From NCBI RefSeq assembly GCF_002554705.1, contig NZ_PDEP01000011.1:1-64000 (forward strand): a DNA stretch of 64,000 bases, written 5' to 3'. Below, in pieces: positions 52,009 through 61,207 of this stretch; position 1 is the first letter of the stretch; the number at the start of each line of letters is the position of its first letter. This DNA is from Longimonas halophila (GTDB taxonomy: Bacteria > Bacteroidota > Rhodothermia > Rhodothermales > Salinibacteraceae). A program made the translations under genes and the position numbers. The notes under the pieces are model-generated. The model did not search any database, had not been told where the DNA came from, and saw only the letters and a list, made by a program, of their open reading frames with translations.

Positions 52009-52803
52009 CTACCGCTGTGCGTTCAGCGCCCAGTCGTACGGCAGGTAGGCAACGGTGTAGGTGCCGTTGCGCAGAGCTTCTTGCACCTCGGGGTCGTCTA
52101 TGTACGGCGCAATGTACTGCTGTACGGCCTCGGCATCCGGCCCAAAATCGGCCTGGTACCAGTCGAGCAGGCGGGATACGCGGATGGTGTCTTCCGTTGC
52201 CGGGATCTGGTTGAGAGCCGGGTTGTGCAGGAAGGCGCGGGTCTGGTCCTCCAGCTGCGCGTCGAGGGCGTGGCCCGTGTAGGCTTCGCGGCGCAGGGGC
52301 GGACAGCTTGCGGCGGCGCAGACCAGCGCAAAGTGGATGCGCGGCTCGTCGAAGCGTTCGCGGATGATGCCGTGCTCAATCTCGTCGAGCGTGCGCATGG
52401 TATCGGCCACCGTGCCTACAGGCAGTGCGAACGGACTCTCGGTGGTGGTCTCAGGTGTATTGCCGGGCGTGATGCTCCAGATGGTGTCGACGGTGTCGTG
52501 CTCCAGAATGAGCGCCATGGTCAGCGCGTTGTAGGCGTTCATCCAGAATGCGAGGCGCTCATTGCGGGAGAGTGTCTCCAGATTGGCGGTGGCGAGCTGC
52601 TCCAGGTACGGGTCGAGCGTGGTGGCGCGATCGGTGCGAAGCTGCGTGTAGTCGACGCGATGCTCGGCATCTACGTAGGTGCCGAGCACATCGGTGAATG
52701 CGCTGTGGTCAACGGGCTGTGCGGTGGCGGGGATGCTCACGCATAGCGCACAGAGCAGGAGCACTGGCATCCAACAGCAGACTTGAACAGAGCGCATAAG
52801 CAT
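52009..52803 (-). CDS. DUF547 domain protein, exported
   Basis: A 264-residue protein with a signal peptide (core WMPVLLLCALCVSIPATAQ) and a DUF547 domain: NERLAFWMNAYNALTM, HFALVCAAASCPPLRREAY (conserved Cys pair) and RVSRLLDWYQADFG. DUF547 proteins occur in plants and bacteria; some structural work suggests a papain-like fold, but the activity is not settled. Starts at 52803, 52797 and 52821 are all possible; the choice only affects the first few residues. Confidence 0.88.
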   Translation of the reverse strand: MLMRSVQVCCWMPVLLLCALCVSIPATAQPVDHSAFTDVLGTYVDAEHRVDYTQLRTDRATTLDPYLEQLATANLETLSRNERLAFWMNAYNALTMALILEHDTVDTIWSITPGNTPETTTESPFALPVGTVADTMRTLDEIEHGIIRERFDEPRIHFALVCAAASCPPLRREAYTGHALDAQLEDQTRAFLHNPALNQIPATEDTIRVSRLLDWYQADFGPDAEAVQQYIAPYIDDPEVQEALRNGTYTVAYLPYDWALNAQR

Positions 52804-52983
52804 AGGGGGATGAGAAGGCATCGGTCAACGATGTGGAGAGTTCGCATCCCCCAATGAACATGTAGAACATGGTAGGAGATGCGCAAGCGGTGTATGCTAC
52901 GACGGATGAGCGACGGATCTGTTACAGCAGCGTGCGGTACGGTTTCGCGTCTTTGTTGTCTGCTCATCTGTGCCAATACCACG

Positions 52984-53841
52984 ATGCCGCATCTGCACAT
53001 TCCTGACATGACCGCCTATCGCGATTCCGTCAATGAGGCTGCCACGTTTGTGCGCAACGCGCTGGGCACAACGCCGGTGCCGCCGGTGGCGCTGGTGTTG
53101 GGCACTGGACTGGGCGCGCTGCACGAGGACATTGAGGTGGAGGTGCGCCTTCCGTATGCCGACATCCCAGGGTTCCCGACGTCCACGACGTCAATGCATG
53201 AGGGCGAACTGCTGATGGGGCGGCTGGGCGCAACGCCGGTGCTGGCCATGAACGGGCGGATGCATCTGTACGAGGGCTACACCGCGCATGAGGTGGCCTT
53301 TCCGGTGCGCGTGCTGGGCGTGCTCGGGGTGCAGATGCTGCTGCTCTCCAACGCGGCTGGTGGATTGAATCCGCAGTACGCCACGAGCGATGTGGTGCTC
53401 ATCACCGATCACATCAACGAACAGAGTACCAATCCGCTCATTGGGGCAAATGTGGAGGCCTGGGGCCCGCGCTTTCCGGATATGAGTGCGCCGTACGATC
53501 CGGAGTTGTGCGGGCTTGCACGAGACGTAGCGTTGGAGCAGGGGCTGGAGCTCCACCGAGGCGTCTACCTGGCCGTGCCGGGGCCAATGCTGGAGACGCG
53601 GGCCGAGTATCGCAAAATGCGCGATGCAGGGGCCGACCTGGTGGGTATGAGCACCGTGCCCGAGGTCATTGCAGCGCACCACATGGGCGTGCGCTGCCTG
53701 GCGGTCTCTGTTGTGACTGACATGTGCCTGCCCGACGCGCTGGAGCCTGCTACGCTCGATGCCATTGTGCAGGCCGCCGACGAGGCGCGTCCGCAGGTAG
53801 GCACGCTCTTTAGGCAGCTGGTGCAGCAGGTGGGGGCATGA
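52984..53841 (+). CDS. punA: Purine nucleoside phosphorylase
   Basis: A 285-residue enzyme of the trimeric PNP/MTAP family, which splits purine nucleosides with phosphate. The phosphate-binding loop is LVLGTGLGALHEDI, followed by GRMHLYEGYTAHEVAFPVRV, LLSNAAGGLN, GVYLAVPGPMLETRAEYR and the purine-site GADLVGMSTVPEVIAA. VVTDMC near the end carries the base-specific region. Length is as expected. ATG 52984 is used; ATG 53008 is also possible. Confidence 0.95.
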   Translation: MPHLHIPDMTAYRDSVNEAATFVRNALGTTPVPPVALVLGTGLGALHEDIEVEVRLPYADIPGFPTSTTSMHEGELLMGRLGATPVLAMNGRMHLYEGYTAHEVAFPVRVLGVLGVQMLLLSNAAGGLNPQYATSDVVLITDHINEQSTNPLIGANVEAWGPRFPDMSAPYDPELCGLARDVALEQGLELHRGVYLAVPGPMLETRAEYRKMRDAGADLVGMSTVPEVIAAHHMGVRCLAVSVVTDMCLPDALEPATLDAIVQAADEARPQVGTLFRQLVQQVGA

Positions 53842-53856
53842 CGCGTGTAGCTTGTG

Positions 53857-54414
53857 CTACTGCACCCGTGCAATCCAGTCGGAAAAGGCGTTCAGGAAGC
53901 GCGTCAGGTAATCGCGGGTCGCCTTGTCGATGAGCGCGCCGTCGTCGAACTTCTCGTGGGCGCGGGCCATCAGCATCTGGGGCTGTGGCATGCACAGGGC
54001 GTTCACGGCATCGAGCGAGGGGCGCAGCTGGCTCTGTGCGCGGGCGGTGCCGGTTGAGCCGGGGCTGGCACCCATGATGGCGGTGGGCACCGCTCCGATG
54101 GGGGCCTCGCGTGGCGGACGCGACAGCCAGTCGATGGCGTTCTTAGTAACGGCCGGCACGCCGTGGTTGTACTCGGGCGTGGCGATGAGCAGTCCGTCGG
54201 ATTCACGCAAGGCGGCGCCCAGATCAGACACCGCCTCGGGAAGACCCTCAGCCTCCACATCCGCATTGTACAGTGGCACGTCATCCAGATCGAAAATGCT
54301 GATTGACAGCGTATCAGGCGCTATGTCGCGCGCAGCACGAAGCAGCGCCCGGTTGTACGATTCCTGGCGCAAACTGCCTGCGATGCCAAGTACAGAGAAG
54401 GATTCGGTATCCAT
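53857..54414 (-). CDS. NAD(P)H-dependent FMN reductase
   Basis: A 185-residue flavodoxin-fold reductase of the YieF/ArsH-like group. The FMN phosphate loop is GSLRQESYNRALLRAA, and TPEYNHGVPAVTKNAIDWLSRPP is the family signature around the isoalloxazine ring. It probably reduces quinones, chromate or azo compounds, but the physiological substrate is not known. It converges on punA with 15 bases between them. Confidence 0.92.
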   Translation of the reverse strand: MDTESFSVLGIAGSLRQESYNRALLRAARDIAPDTLSISIFDLDDVPLYNADVEAEGLPEAVSDLGAALRESDGLLIATPEYNHGVPAVTKNAIDWLSRPPREAPIGAVPTAIMGASPGSTGTARAQSQLRPSLDAVNALCMPQPQMLMARAHEKFDDGALIDKATRDYLTRFLNAFSDWIARVQ

Positions 54415-54467
54415 GCGTTGAAAGCTGAGGTAGTCCAAAAAAGGGTGAGATGTGCCCTGCCAACAAC

Positions 54468-55397
54468 TCACTGCGGCGGCATGGATTGGTCGCGTTCGAG
54501 GCGGGAGCGATTCCAGTCGCCAAGGGTGGCTCCGGCCTCGTACGTGCTCTGCAAGAATCCGCGCAGTGTGGCATCGGGGTTGGCGGCGGTGCGTACGGCC
54601 TCGTAGGGCAGCACAAACTCGCCCAGGTCGCTGTGGTAGTAGGCCGCCTCGGGCGTTACGTCGGCGTCGCGGAAGCCGTCGGGTTCGGGGTACATGTACG
54701 TGTAGAACGCGGCCTCGCCCACGCCTGCACCCGGCCAGAATCCAGCGCTCGACAGTTCGTGGGAGTACGCTTCTTCCATCACCCAGTCGGCACAGTTGGG
54801 CACGCCGCCCGGATGCTCCGGCGCCTCGCGCCCGGAAAAGCGTGTGGCCGCGAGGTCGAATGCGCCCCAGAACAGATGCACGGGACTGGCTTTGCCCAGG
54901 AAATCGGCCCGGAATGCCTTGAGCACGCGTTCGGCCTGCACCAGGGCCCGCCAGAAGCGATGCATCGCGTTGGCGTCGTAGGCAGCGTGCGTGGTATCCT
55001 CAGCAAACGGAATTGCCTCCTCGACTTCCACCGGACGCGCCATGATCTGTACGGGCACGTCCAAGGCTGTTAGCGCCTGCATCATCGCATCGTAAAACGC
55101 TGCCACCGTCATGGGGCGCAGCGCAAGGGTTCGCTCGTCGCCGCGCGAGGTACTAATGCGCAGCACATGCGCGACCCAGTCGATGTCGATCGAGAACGGA
55201 CCATTGTCATGCGGAATCGACGAGGTGGTGAGACCACGTGGGGTCATGTAGAGCGCCGAGCCCCACGAGTGATTGATCCACGGGCTCTGCTCAAGACGAA
55301 TCTTGCCAATGATCTGCAGCCACATGTGCACGGTCGTGCAGGTGGCTTCCCACTCCGCAAGCGGAGGGAGGGCGGGCCACTTCGACGTATCAGACAT
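54468..55397 (-). CDS. DUF5996 family protein
   Basis: A 309-residue cytoplasmic protein. WPALPPLAEWEATCTTVHMWLQIIGKIRL at the N-terminus, SIDIDWVAHVLRI, and the C-terminal VHLFWGAFDLAATRFSGR and DFVLPYEAVR-like stretches are characteristic of DUF5996. No catalytic motif is apparent and the function is unknown. It is 53 bases upstream of the FMN reductase on the same strand and could be co-transcribed; a short GGG-loop-CCC followed by six T lies between them on the minus strand. Confidence 0.85.
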   Translation of the reverse strand: MSDTSKWPALPPLAEWEATCTTVHMWLQIIGKIRLEQSPWINHSWGSALYMTPRGLTTSSIPHDNGPFSIDIDWVAHVLRISTSRGDERTLALRPMTVAAFYDAMMQALTALDVPVQIMARPVEVEEAIPFAEDTTHAAYDANAMHRFWRALVQAERVLKAFRADFLGKASPVHLFWGAFDLAATRFSGREAPEHPGGVPNCADWVMEEAYSHELSSAGFWPGAGVGEAAFYTYMYPEPDGFRDADVTPEAAYYHSDLGEFVLPYEAVRTAANPDATLRGFLQSTYEAGATLGDWNRSRLERDQSMPPQ

Positions 55398-55525
55398 AGG
55401 GGATTGGGCGATTGGGATCCGAAACGAGTGGACAACTCAGAGTAACACACGGTCCGCTGTCGTGCAAGCCTGTATAGCATGACGTCCTTACAACAGCATA
55501 CCCATGGCCAGCCACAGGGGGCCCG

Positions 55526-58030
55526 TTAGGCTACAGCGGATGCCGTGGTGGCCTCCTCCAGCAGCCGTTTGCGGGCCGTTTTTGCGGTTTCGGCGGTGCG
55601 GAGGGACTCGACGGCTTCATTCGTCTGAATAAGTTCGGCGGCTGCCGCCAGGTGTTGCAGATACCAATCGGTAGGTACGGTGCGCGGCACCAGCAGCACC
55701 AGCACCACATGGACCGGGCCGCTGGTGTGCTTCGGGCGCACGCCGTCGGCGCTGATGCCGACGAGGAGCGACGACTGCTCTGCATGCCGCGTGTGGGCGG
55801 CGTAGAGCGCTACGCCTGGACGTAACTCCGGCGCGTAGCCTTCAGCATCCAGCAGGCCCGGAAGTACGGCTTCGATGATATCGGGGCGGTCGCCAAGGGC
55901 ACAGCGCATGACGTGGCGGAGCATGTCGTCGGTATCGACATCAGGCATGCCCATGACCACGCACTCGGGCCGCAGTGCCTCAGATAGCACGCCAGAGTCG
56001 ATGCGGTCGGGTCGGCTGCTGGGAGCCGGGGCAAACCGCTCTTCAGACATGTAGACCGTGAGGAACGTGTGGTCGGCAAAGCGCTGGGCGATGACGCCCG
56101 GCAGCCGGTCGAGGCCGGGGCGCCAGGCAATCGACCCCTCGCGCTCGTTCATGAGCACCAGCAGGTCGTTGGGCTCCACCAGATCGTCGAGCGTGTGCAC
56201 GAGCTGTCCCCACTGCTCCATCGACTGGGTGGCCCACGGCACCGAGGGTTTGGTGGCGTCGATACGCCGGGACAGCGGCTCTATGGAGGCCTCGGCGGCG
56301 ACCACGATCAGGTCGAGACCTGCCTGATTGCACAGCACTTTGAGTGCGCGCATTGCATCCGCAAACCCCGATTCGCGATCGGCATACGGCGGCACCGCCA
56401 GCACCATGCGGGTGTGCGTGTTCATGGGATGCGCAAAGCGGCTCACGATAATCATTTGACGGGTGCGCTCCAGCAGCTGATCGAGCACACTGCCAAAGAT
56501 GTATTCACGTGCAGTGCTCTGCCCATGCCATCCAATGACCACCGTCGAGATGCGATCTTCTTTGATGGCTCGCACCATGCCGTTCACCACGTTGTAGTCG
56601 ATGCGCGTGCTCGGCATCACCGGCACTTCGGAGGCTGCAGCATGCAGCACCGCCTTGCTAAGCATCGACTCGCCATGCGCCACATCGCCCTCTACGTTGG
56701 GGCCGTCGCGGACGACCGTGGTGGGGTAGATGGCTTCTTCGGAGGCGTCGGCGCGCAGCAGCACGGCCACATCCATCAGGTCGTTGGCGGATTCGGGGTT
56801 GGCCAGGGGCACCATGATGCGCTGTGGCACATCGGTCGGGTTGTAGGCGGCGCGTTCGGCCTGTAGCGCCAGTTCGCGCCCGTACTTTTCGACGAGCGAC
56901 GGCCCCAGAATGCTTGTGGCCAGAATCAGAAGAATGACGGCGTTGACCAGGGCCTCACTAAAAAGGCCCATTTCGAATCCGATAAGCGTAACAGCGAGCG
57001 TGGCCGCCGCCTGTGGGGTAGAGAGGCCGAAGATCACCCAGCGTTCGGTGCTGGAATAGCGGTAGATCCACTGCACCGCTTGTGCGGCGATGAACTTGCC
57101 GCCCCACACCATGGCCGTGAGCAGTCCGGCCAGCAGCCAGACCTCCAGGCCCTGCACCAGCACCGAGGCATCCACCAACATGCCCACTGAAATGAGGAAG
57201 AACGGGATGAACAGCGCATCCCCCACGAACTTGATGCGCAGCATAAGCGCGCTGCGTTCGGGCACCAGGCGGTTTAAGGCAATACCGGTCATGAATGCGC
57301 CGATGATGGGAGCCAGGTAGACCAGTTCGGCGGTGTAGGCCGCCACAAACACGACGGCGAGCAAGAACACGAACTCCATGTCGGCCTGGCGGTCGGAGCC
57401 CTGAAAGAAGGCGCGTCCCAGGCGCGGAAGCGCAAAGAAAATGACGACGCCGTACCCGCTTACAAGCACCACAAACTGGATCCAGAAGAACAGCCCGCTC
57501 TCGCCCGAGACCAGCGCCGACACAATCGCCAGGATGAGCAGCGAGACCAGGTCGGTCACCATGGTGCCGCCCATCGTCATCGTGACGGACGGGTTTTTGG
57601 TGATGCCCAGGCGCTCGGCAATCGGATATGCCAGCAGCGTGTGCGAGCCTACGACGGCGCCGACAAGGAGCGAGGTCATCAGGTCCCATTCCATGAGGTA
57701 ATGGCCCGCACCCAACGCCAGGAGTTGCGGCATCAGAAACGAGATGAACCCAAACACGAAACTGCGTCCCTTCTGCTGCGCAAACTGGTTCAGATCCATC
57801 GACAGGCCCGCCGTGAACATGAGATACAGCAGACCCACCGTGCCCAGTAGCTCGAACGTGTCGCCGCGTTCAAGCAATCCGATGGCATTGGGTCCCACAA
57901 CGGCTCCGGCCACGATGAGGCCGACCAGCCCCGGCACTCCCAGACGCCGAAACAGCATGGGAGCCAGCAGCACGATGAGCATCACCGTAGCAAAGATGAG
58001 TACCGGGTTGGTAATGGGAAGTGCGATCAT
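55526..58030 (-). CDS. CPA2-type Na+(K+)/H+ antiporter with USP and EIIA-like domains
   Basis: An 834-residue membrane protein. Residues 1-390 are a monovalent cation:proton antiporter-2 domain with about twelve membrane segments (VPGLVGLIVAGAVVGPNAIG, YPIAERLGITKNPSV, GAFMTGIALNRLVP). After a linker comes a universal-stress-protein-like region (VVIGWHGQSTAREYIFGSVLDQLLE, MILVSRFAHP-type strand) and a second alpha/beta region. Residues 690-834 resemble a PTS EIIA type 2 domain, including a His in a spot corresponding to the PHAR motif (ALYAAHTRHAEQSSLL). It exports Na+ or K+ in exchange for protons by family, which suits a salt-adapted cell; the C-terminal part is probably regulatory. Confidence 0.88.
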   Translation of the reverse strand: MIALPITNPVLIFATVMLIVLLAPMLFRRLGVPGLVGLIVAGAVVGPNAIGLLERGDTFELLGTVGLLYLMFTAGLSMDLNQFAQQKGRSFVFGFISFLMPQLLALGAGHYLMEWDLMTSLLVGAVVGSHTLLAYPIAERLGITKNPSVTMTMGGTMVTDLVSLLILAIVSALVSGESGLFFWIQFVVLVSGYGVVIFFALPRLGRAFFQGSDRQADMEFVFLLAVVFVAAYTAELVYLAPIIGAFMTGIALNRLVPERSALMLRIKFVGDALFIPFFLISVGMLVDASVLVQGLEVWLLAGLLTAMVWGGKFIAAQAVQWIYRYSSTERWVIFGLSTPQAAATLAVTLIGFEMGLFSEALVNAVILLILATSILGPSLVEKYGRELALQAERAAYNPTDVPQRIMVPLANPESANDLMDVAVLLRADASEEAIYPTTVVRDGPNVEGDVAHGESMLSKAVLHAAASEVPVMPSTRIDYNVVNGMVRAIKEDRISTVVIGWHGQSTAREYIFGSVLDQLLERTRQMIIVSRFAHPMNTHTRMVLAVPPYADRESGFADAMRALKVLCNQAGLDLIVVAAEASIEPLSRRIDATKPSVPWATQSMEQWGQLVHTLDDLVEPNDLLVLMNEREGSIAWRPGLDRLPGVIAQRFADHTFLTVYMSEERFAPAPSSRPDRIDSGVLSEALRPECVVMGMPDVDTDDMLRHVMRCALGDRPDIIEAVLPGLLDAEGYAPELRPGVALYAAHTRHAEQSSLLVGISADGVRPKHTSGPVHVVLVLLVPRTVPTDWYLQHLAAAAELIQTNEAVESLRTAETAKTARKRLLEEATTASAVA

Positions 58031-58065
58031 ATGTATCGGAGGCGCCCGAAAACGCCATTGGTCTC

Positions 58066-58099
58066 AAAAAAGCAGCACCTGCCGCAACGCAGATGCTGC
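58066..58099 (-). terminator. Rho-independent terminator on the minus strand
   Basis: On the minus strand, GCAGCATCTG (58099-58090) pairs with CAGGTGCTGC (58081-58072), with one G-U pair, and TTTTTT follows. It separates the flavodoxin-like gene (58195-58953) from the antiporter gene downstream. Confidence 0.82.
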
Positions 58100-58194
58100 A
58101 CGACAGATGCTGCATAATAGGCATTTGGCGGGCCGTTCGCAGATGCGAGGCGCGGCTCATGCTGTGAAGATCGGGCGCAGATGCGCTCAACGGT

Positions 58195-58953
58195 TTACCG
58201 ATGCTCGGGGTTGGGATGGTCGAAGCGGCAGCCGGCCTCCCATTCGGAGCGCTGATTGCCATGGGCGGGGATGCCGCCCGCCTGCTTGATCATGTGCGCC
58301 ATGTGCATCAGATTCCACGTCATGAACGTAGTGTTGCGTTGCGTAAAGTCGTTGTCCTCACCCGCGTGGGTCCCGTCGTTGCGCTCATCGCCGTAGCTGA
58401 GCCCCGGTCCGGCTTCGCCAATCCACCCGGCATCGGCCTGCGGCGGGATGACGTAGCCCAGGTGCTGAAGTGCGTACAGAATGCCCATCGAACAGTGCTT
58501 GATGCCGTCTTCGTTGCCGGTGATGAGGCATCCGCCCACGCGGTCGTAGTAGGCGTACTGTCCGCGGTCGTTAAGCTCGCTTGACGTGGCGTAGAGCCGC
58601 TCAATGACCTGCTGGCAGACCGACGACTTCTCGCCCAGCCAGATGGGCGAACCCAGCACCAGAATGTGGGCGGCCTGCACCTTTTCGTACAGCGCGGGCC
58701 AGTCGTCGGCCTCGGCACCGTGCTCGGTCATATCTTTGTAGACCCCGGGCGCCAGATCCAGGTCAACCGGACGCACAATGTCAACGTGCACATCGTTTTC
58801 GCGCATAATCTCCGCTGATACGTCGATCAGCCGCCGCGTGTGCGAAGACTGCGGCGACGGCTTGAGCGTGCAGTTGAGGAAGAGCGCACGGAGTCCGCTG
58901 TAGTCGTGGGGGCTGTCGTCGCAGAGCGCTTGTTGCTTATCGGTAAGAGCCAT
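58195..58953 (-). CDS. Flavodoxin-fold family protein
   Basis: A 252-residue protein of the flavodoxin-like NAD(P)H oxidoreductase group. The FMN phosphate loop region is NCTLKPSPQSSHTRRLID, followed by ILVLGSPIWLGEKSSVCQQVIERL, which is the flavin-ring contact, and GGCLITGNEDGIKHC. The C-terminal HMAHMIKQAGGIPA helix is typical. It could be a quinone or drug-type reductase; no specific substrate is seen. It has its own terminator. Confidence 0.87.
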   Translation of the reverse strand: MALTDKQQALCDDSPHDYSGLRALFLNCTLKPSPQSSHTRRLIDVSAEIMRENDVHVDIVRPVDLDLAPGVYKDMTEHGAEADDWPALYEKVQAAHILVLGSPIWLGEKSSVCQQVIERLYATSSELNDRGQYAYYDRVGGCLITGNEDGIKHCSMGILYALQHLGYVIPPQADAGWIGEAGPGLSYGDERNDGTHAGEDNDFTQRNTTFMTWNLMHMAHMIKQAGGIPAHGNQRSEWEAGCRFDHPNPEHR

Positions 58954-59052
58954 AGAAACAAGTTACTAAAGAAGTCAGGGGGATGCGATAGGTCCACAGT
59001 GTAGCGGGGGCATGATGTCATCCAACCAGGCCATGCTGTTCGGACGGTGGGC

Positions 59053-59934
59053 TCAGGAGGCGTGCAGGGGTTCGTGATGAAAGAGGCTCTCGGCATCCAC
59101 CTGAAACACCGATCCATTGGGCACCGCCTGCCAGTCTTCGTCGGTGATGCGTTCGGAGGCAAGGACCGTAGCCTGGTATGCGCTGGGGGCCGCATCGGTG
59201 TGGGTGGTGTTGCAGATGGGACACAGGTGCGGGGCGTCGCGCTCTACGCGCCAGAGCGTGCGGTTGAGGCGCGACCCGGCCAGCCCCGAGCCGTCGATCC
59301 AGAGCAGATTCAGCGCGAGCGTGCCATGCAGCACAGCATCGGGCACCGCCTCCAGATCCGCAAACGACCGATCCGACACCGCGGCGTCGACCTCCGCATC
59401 CACCTGATGGCACCACTGCTGTACCTGCTGCACCGCGCGGCGTGTGATGGTGGTAGGGGCGGCGTCGGGCGCTTCGTCGCGAAGTTGAAGCAGCAGCGCC
59501 AGCACGTGCTCGCTGTCGGTATCGCCCTGGATAGCCGCTCGGTGTTCGCGGTCCAGCCGCTTAAGCAACAAGGGGCGCACCTGCTCAAACGCCGGGATGT
59601 GTCCGTTGTGGATGAGCAGCGCGTTGCTATGCCGAAACGGATGCGTGTTTTCTGGTGCAGGCGTGCCTACGGTAGCGCGGCGCACGTGCGCTATGAGTGT
59701 CGTGCCGCGCAGTTTGAGTGCCTGTGCGCGGTAGTCGGCACTTTCTGAAGCGGGGCCGACCTGCCGGAAGCACTCCGCCGTGCCGTTCTGCCGGCGGGCC
59801 AGCCCCCATCCGTGCGGATTGGCGAGTCCGCGGGCATCCTGCCGACTCTGGTCAATGAGCGCGTTCTGCGCATCGAGCAACTCGCACGTCGCGGCAGTGG
59901 GATGCGAAGCTTGGAGTCCGTACAGACGGCACAT
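59053..59934 (-). CDS. Class II glutamine amidotransferase (EgtC/YafJ-like)
   Basis: A 293-residue protein whose N-terminal Cys2 (MCRLYGLQAS) is the class II amidotransferase nucleophile. Other conserved parts are NPHGWGLA, IAHVRRATVGTPAPENTHPF, LLIHNGHIP and GDTDSEHVLALLL. Such single-domain proteins include EgtC (ergothioneine) and YafJ; no egt genes are nearby, so the substrate is not assigned. The C-terminus holds CPICNTTH, a small cysteine pair not usual in the catalytic core. Confidence 0.88.
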   Translation of the reverse strand: MCRLYGLQASHPTAATCELLDAQNALIDQSRQDARGLANPHGWGLARRQNGTAECFRQVGPASESADYRAQALKLRGTTLIAHVRRATVGTPAPENTHPFRHSNALLIHNGHIPAFEQVRPLLLKRLDREHRAAIQGDTDSEHVLALLLQLRDEAPDAAPTTITRRAVQQVQQWCHQVDAEVDAAVSDRSFADLEAVPDAVLHGTLALNLLWIDGSGLAGSRLNRTLWRVERDAPHLCPICNTTHTDAAPSAYQATVLASERITDEDWQAVPNGSVFQVDAESLFHHEPLHAS

Positions 59935-60100
59935 GGCAGATTCGGGATCAGGATAGGAAGGGCACGCAGGGTTCGATGCGTGAAGCGCTTCGGCGCGGCG
60001 TTACAACATTTTGAGCGTGCAAATAATGTGAACCTTGCGGATGGGGGCTCGTTTTAAGAAATCAGTGCTATAACCAACATGCCATCTGTCTACGCCCGCT

Positions 60101-60517
60101 ATGCCGATCGACACGCTGAAATCCAAGCGCCGCCTGGTCGAGGAATATGGTCTGGATGACCGGCAGGCCGAGGGCATCGTGGAGCTAATCGCGCAGTCCG
60201 AAGAACGCGGTGCCACCGCCAGCGATGTGGACGTCGCCAAGCGCGAAGTCCTGTTGCGCTTGCAAGCCACCGAAGAACGCCTGGAGCAGCAGTTGGAGTC
60301 GGAAATCGCGGCATCGGAGCAGCGGCTGGAGTCGAAAATCGTGGCGTCCGAGCAGCAGTTAGATTCAAAAATCACCTCTACTGAAAAGCGGCTTGGGAAA
60401 AATATCGAGCAGCTCCGCCTTGAAATGGAGCAGATGCGCCGCCAGATGTTGCAGTGGATGCTCGGCATTGCAGCATTCATCACCGTGCTACTCACGCTTT
60501 TCGAGTATGTGCTGTAG
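60101..60517 (+). CDS. Coiled-coil membrane protein, CCDC90/DUF1640-like, copy 1
   Basis: A 138-residue protein. The N-terminal 45 residues (MPIDTLKSKRRLVEEYGLDD, then RQAEGIVELIAQ) resemble the DUF1640/CCDC90 head. A coiled coil of glutamate- and glutamine-rich repeats follows (EERLEQQLESEIAASEQRL), then a single membrane segment at the C-terminus (MLGIAAFITVLLTLFEYVL). In eukaryotes the family includes mitochondrial MCUR1; bacterial members are uncharacterised. A closely related copy follows 44 bases later. A possible promoter (TTGAGC 60011-60016, then GAACCTTG about 60029-60036) lies upstream. Confidence 0.82.
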   Translation: MPIDTLKSKRRLVEEYGLDDRQAEGIVELIAQSEERGATASDVDVAKREVLLRLQATEERLEQQLESEIAASEQRLESKIVASEQQLDSKITSTEKRLGKNIEQLRLEMEQMRRQMLQWMLGIAAFITVLLTLFEYVL

Positions 60518-60561
60518 CTTTTGCCCATTCCTTGCTTCACCATTGCTGAAACTGAATCGCT

Positions 60562-61056
60562 ATGCCGATTGACACGCTAAAATCCAAACGCCGCCTGGTG
60601 GAGGAGTACGGCCTGGACGATCGGCAGGCCGAAGGCATCGTGGAGCTAATCGCGCAGTCGGAAGAGCGCGGCGCTACCGCCAGCGATGTGGAGGCCGCCA
60701 AGCGCGAGATCTTGATGCAACTGGAGTCTCAGATTTCTGCCACACGAAGCGACCTGGAAGCGCAGATTGGGTCTGTGAAGGGTGACCTGGAAGCGCAGAT
60801 TGGGTCTGTGAAGGGTGACCTGGAGGCGCAGGTTGGGTCTGTGAAGGGTGACCTGGAGGCGCAGGTTGGGTCTGTGAAGAGTGATCTGGAAGCACAGATT
60901 AGATCTGTGAACAGTGATCTGGGAACGCAGATCACTTCAACGGAAGAACGCTTGCGTCTTGAGATCGAAAAGATGCGCCGCCAGATGCTGCAGTGGATGC
61001 TTGGCATCGCCGCGTTCATCACCGTGCTGCTCACGCTCTTTGAGTATGTGCTGTGA
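60562..61056 (+). CDS. Coiled-coil membrane protein, CCDC90/DUF1640-like, copy 2
   Basis: A 164-residue tandem paralogue of the gene at 60101. The head (first 45 residues) and the C-terminal membrane segment are nearly identical to copy 1, but the coiled coil between them is different: five 11-residue repeats of the type DLEAQIGSVKG encoded by a 33-bp tandem repeat. An 11-residue period suits a hendecad coiled coil. The stalk is thus longer than in copy 1. The two genes are probably co-transcribed. Confidence 0.82.
   Translation: MPIDTLKSKRRLVEEYGLDDRQAEGIVELIAQSEERGATASDVEAAKREILMQLESQISATRSDLEAQIGSVKGDLEAQIGSVKGDLEAQVGSVKGDLEAQVGSVKSDLEAQIRSVNSDLGTQITSTEERLRLEIEKMRRQMLQWMLGIAAFITVLLTLFEYVL
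60751..60915 (+). repeat. 33-bp tandem repeat, five units, within a gene
   Basis: Units start at 60751, 60784, 60817, 60850 and 60883 and begin GACCTGGAAGCGCAG or close variants. The first two units are identical in most positions; the last has diverged. Each encodes 11 residues, so gain or loss of units keeps the frame and changes stalk length. Confidence 0.92.
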
Positions 61057-61128
61057 GAGACGCACCGCACGACCGCTTTTCTTGTGTGCTCTCCACACGC
61101 TTTTCCCGCATCAAAGCCGGCCCGGCCG

Positions 61129-61160
61129 TTGATAACGACCGGTGCAGGAGCCTATCTTGC
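61129..61160 (+). promoter_or_regulatory. Predicted promoter of pyrG
   Basis: TTGATA (61129-61134), an 18-base spacer and TATCTTGC (61153-61160) fit the Bacteroidota pattern of -33 TTG and -7 TAnnTTTG with one base missing. It lies about 45 bases before the GTG start. Confidence 0.5.
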
Positions 61161-61207
61161 GTGTGGTTCTTCGTTCGCATTTTTGCTGCATCGTTCTGCC
61201 TCTACCT

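Noticed and set aside
60751-60915. CRISPR-like regular repeats
   Set aside because: The 33-bp units are directly adjacent without spacers and are translated in frame as a coiled-coil stalk.
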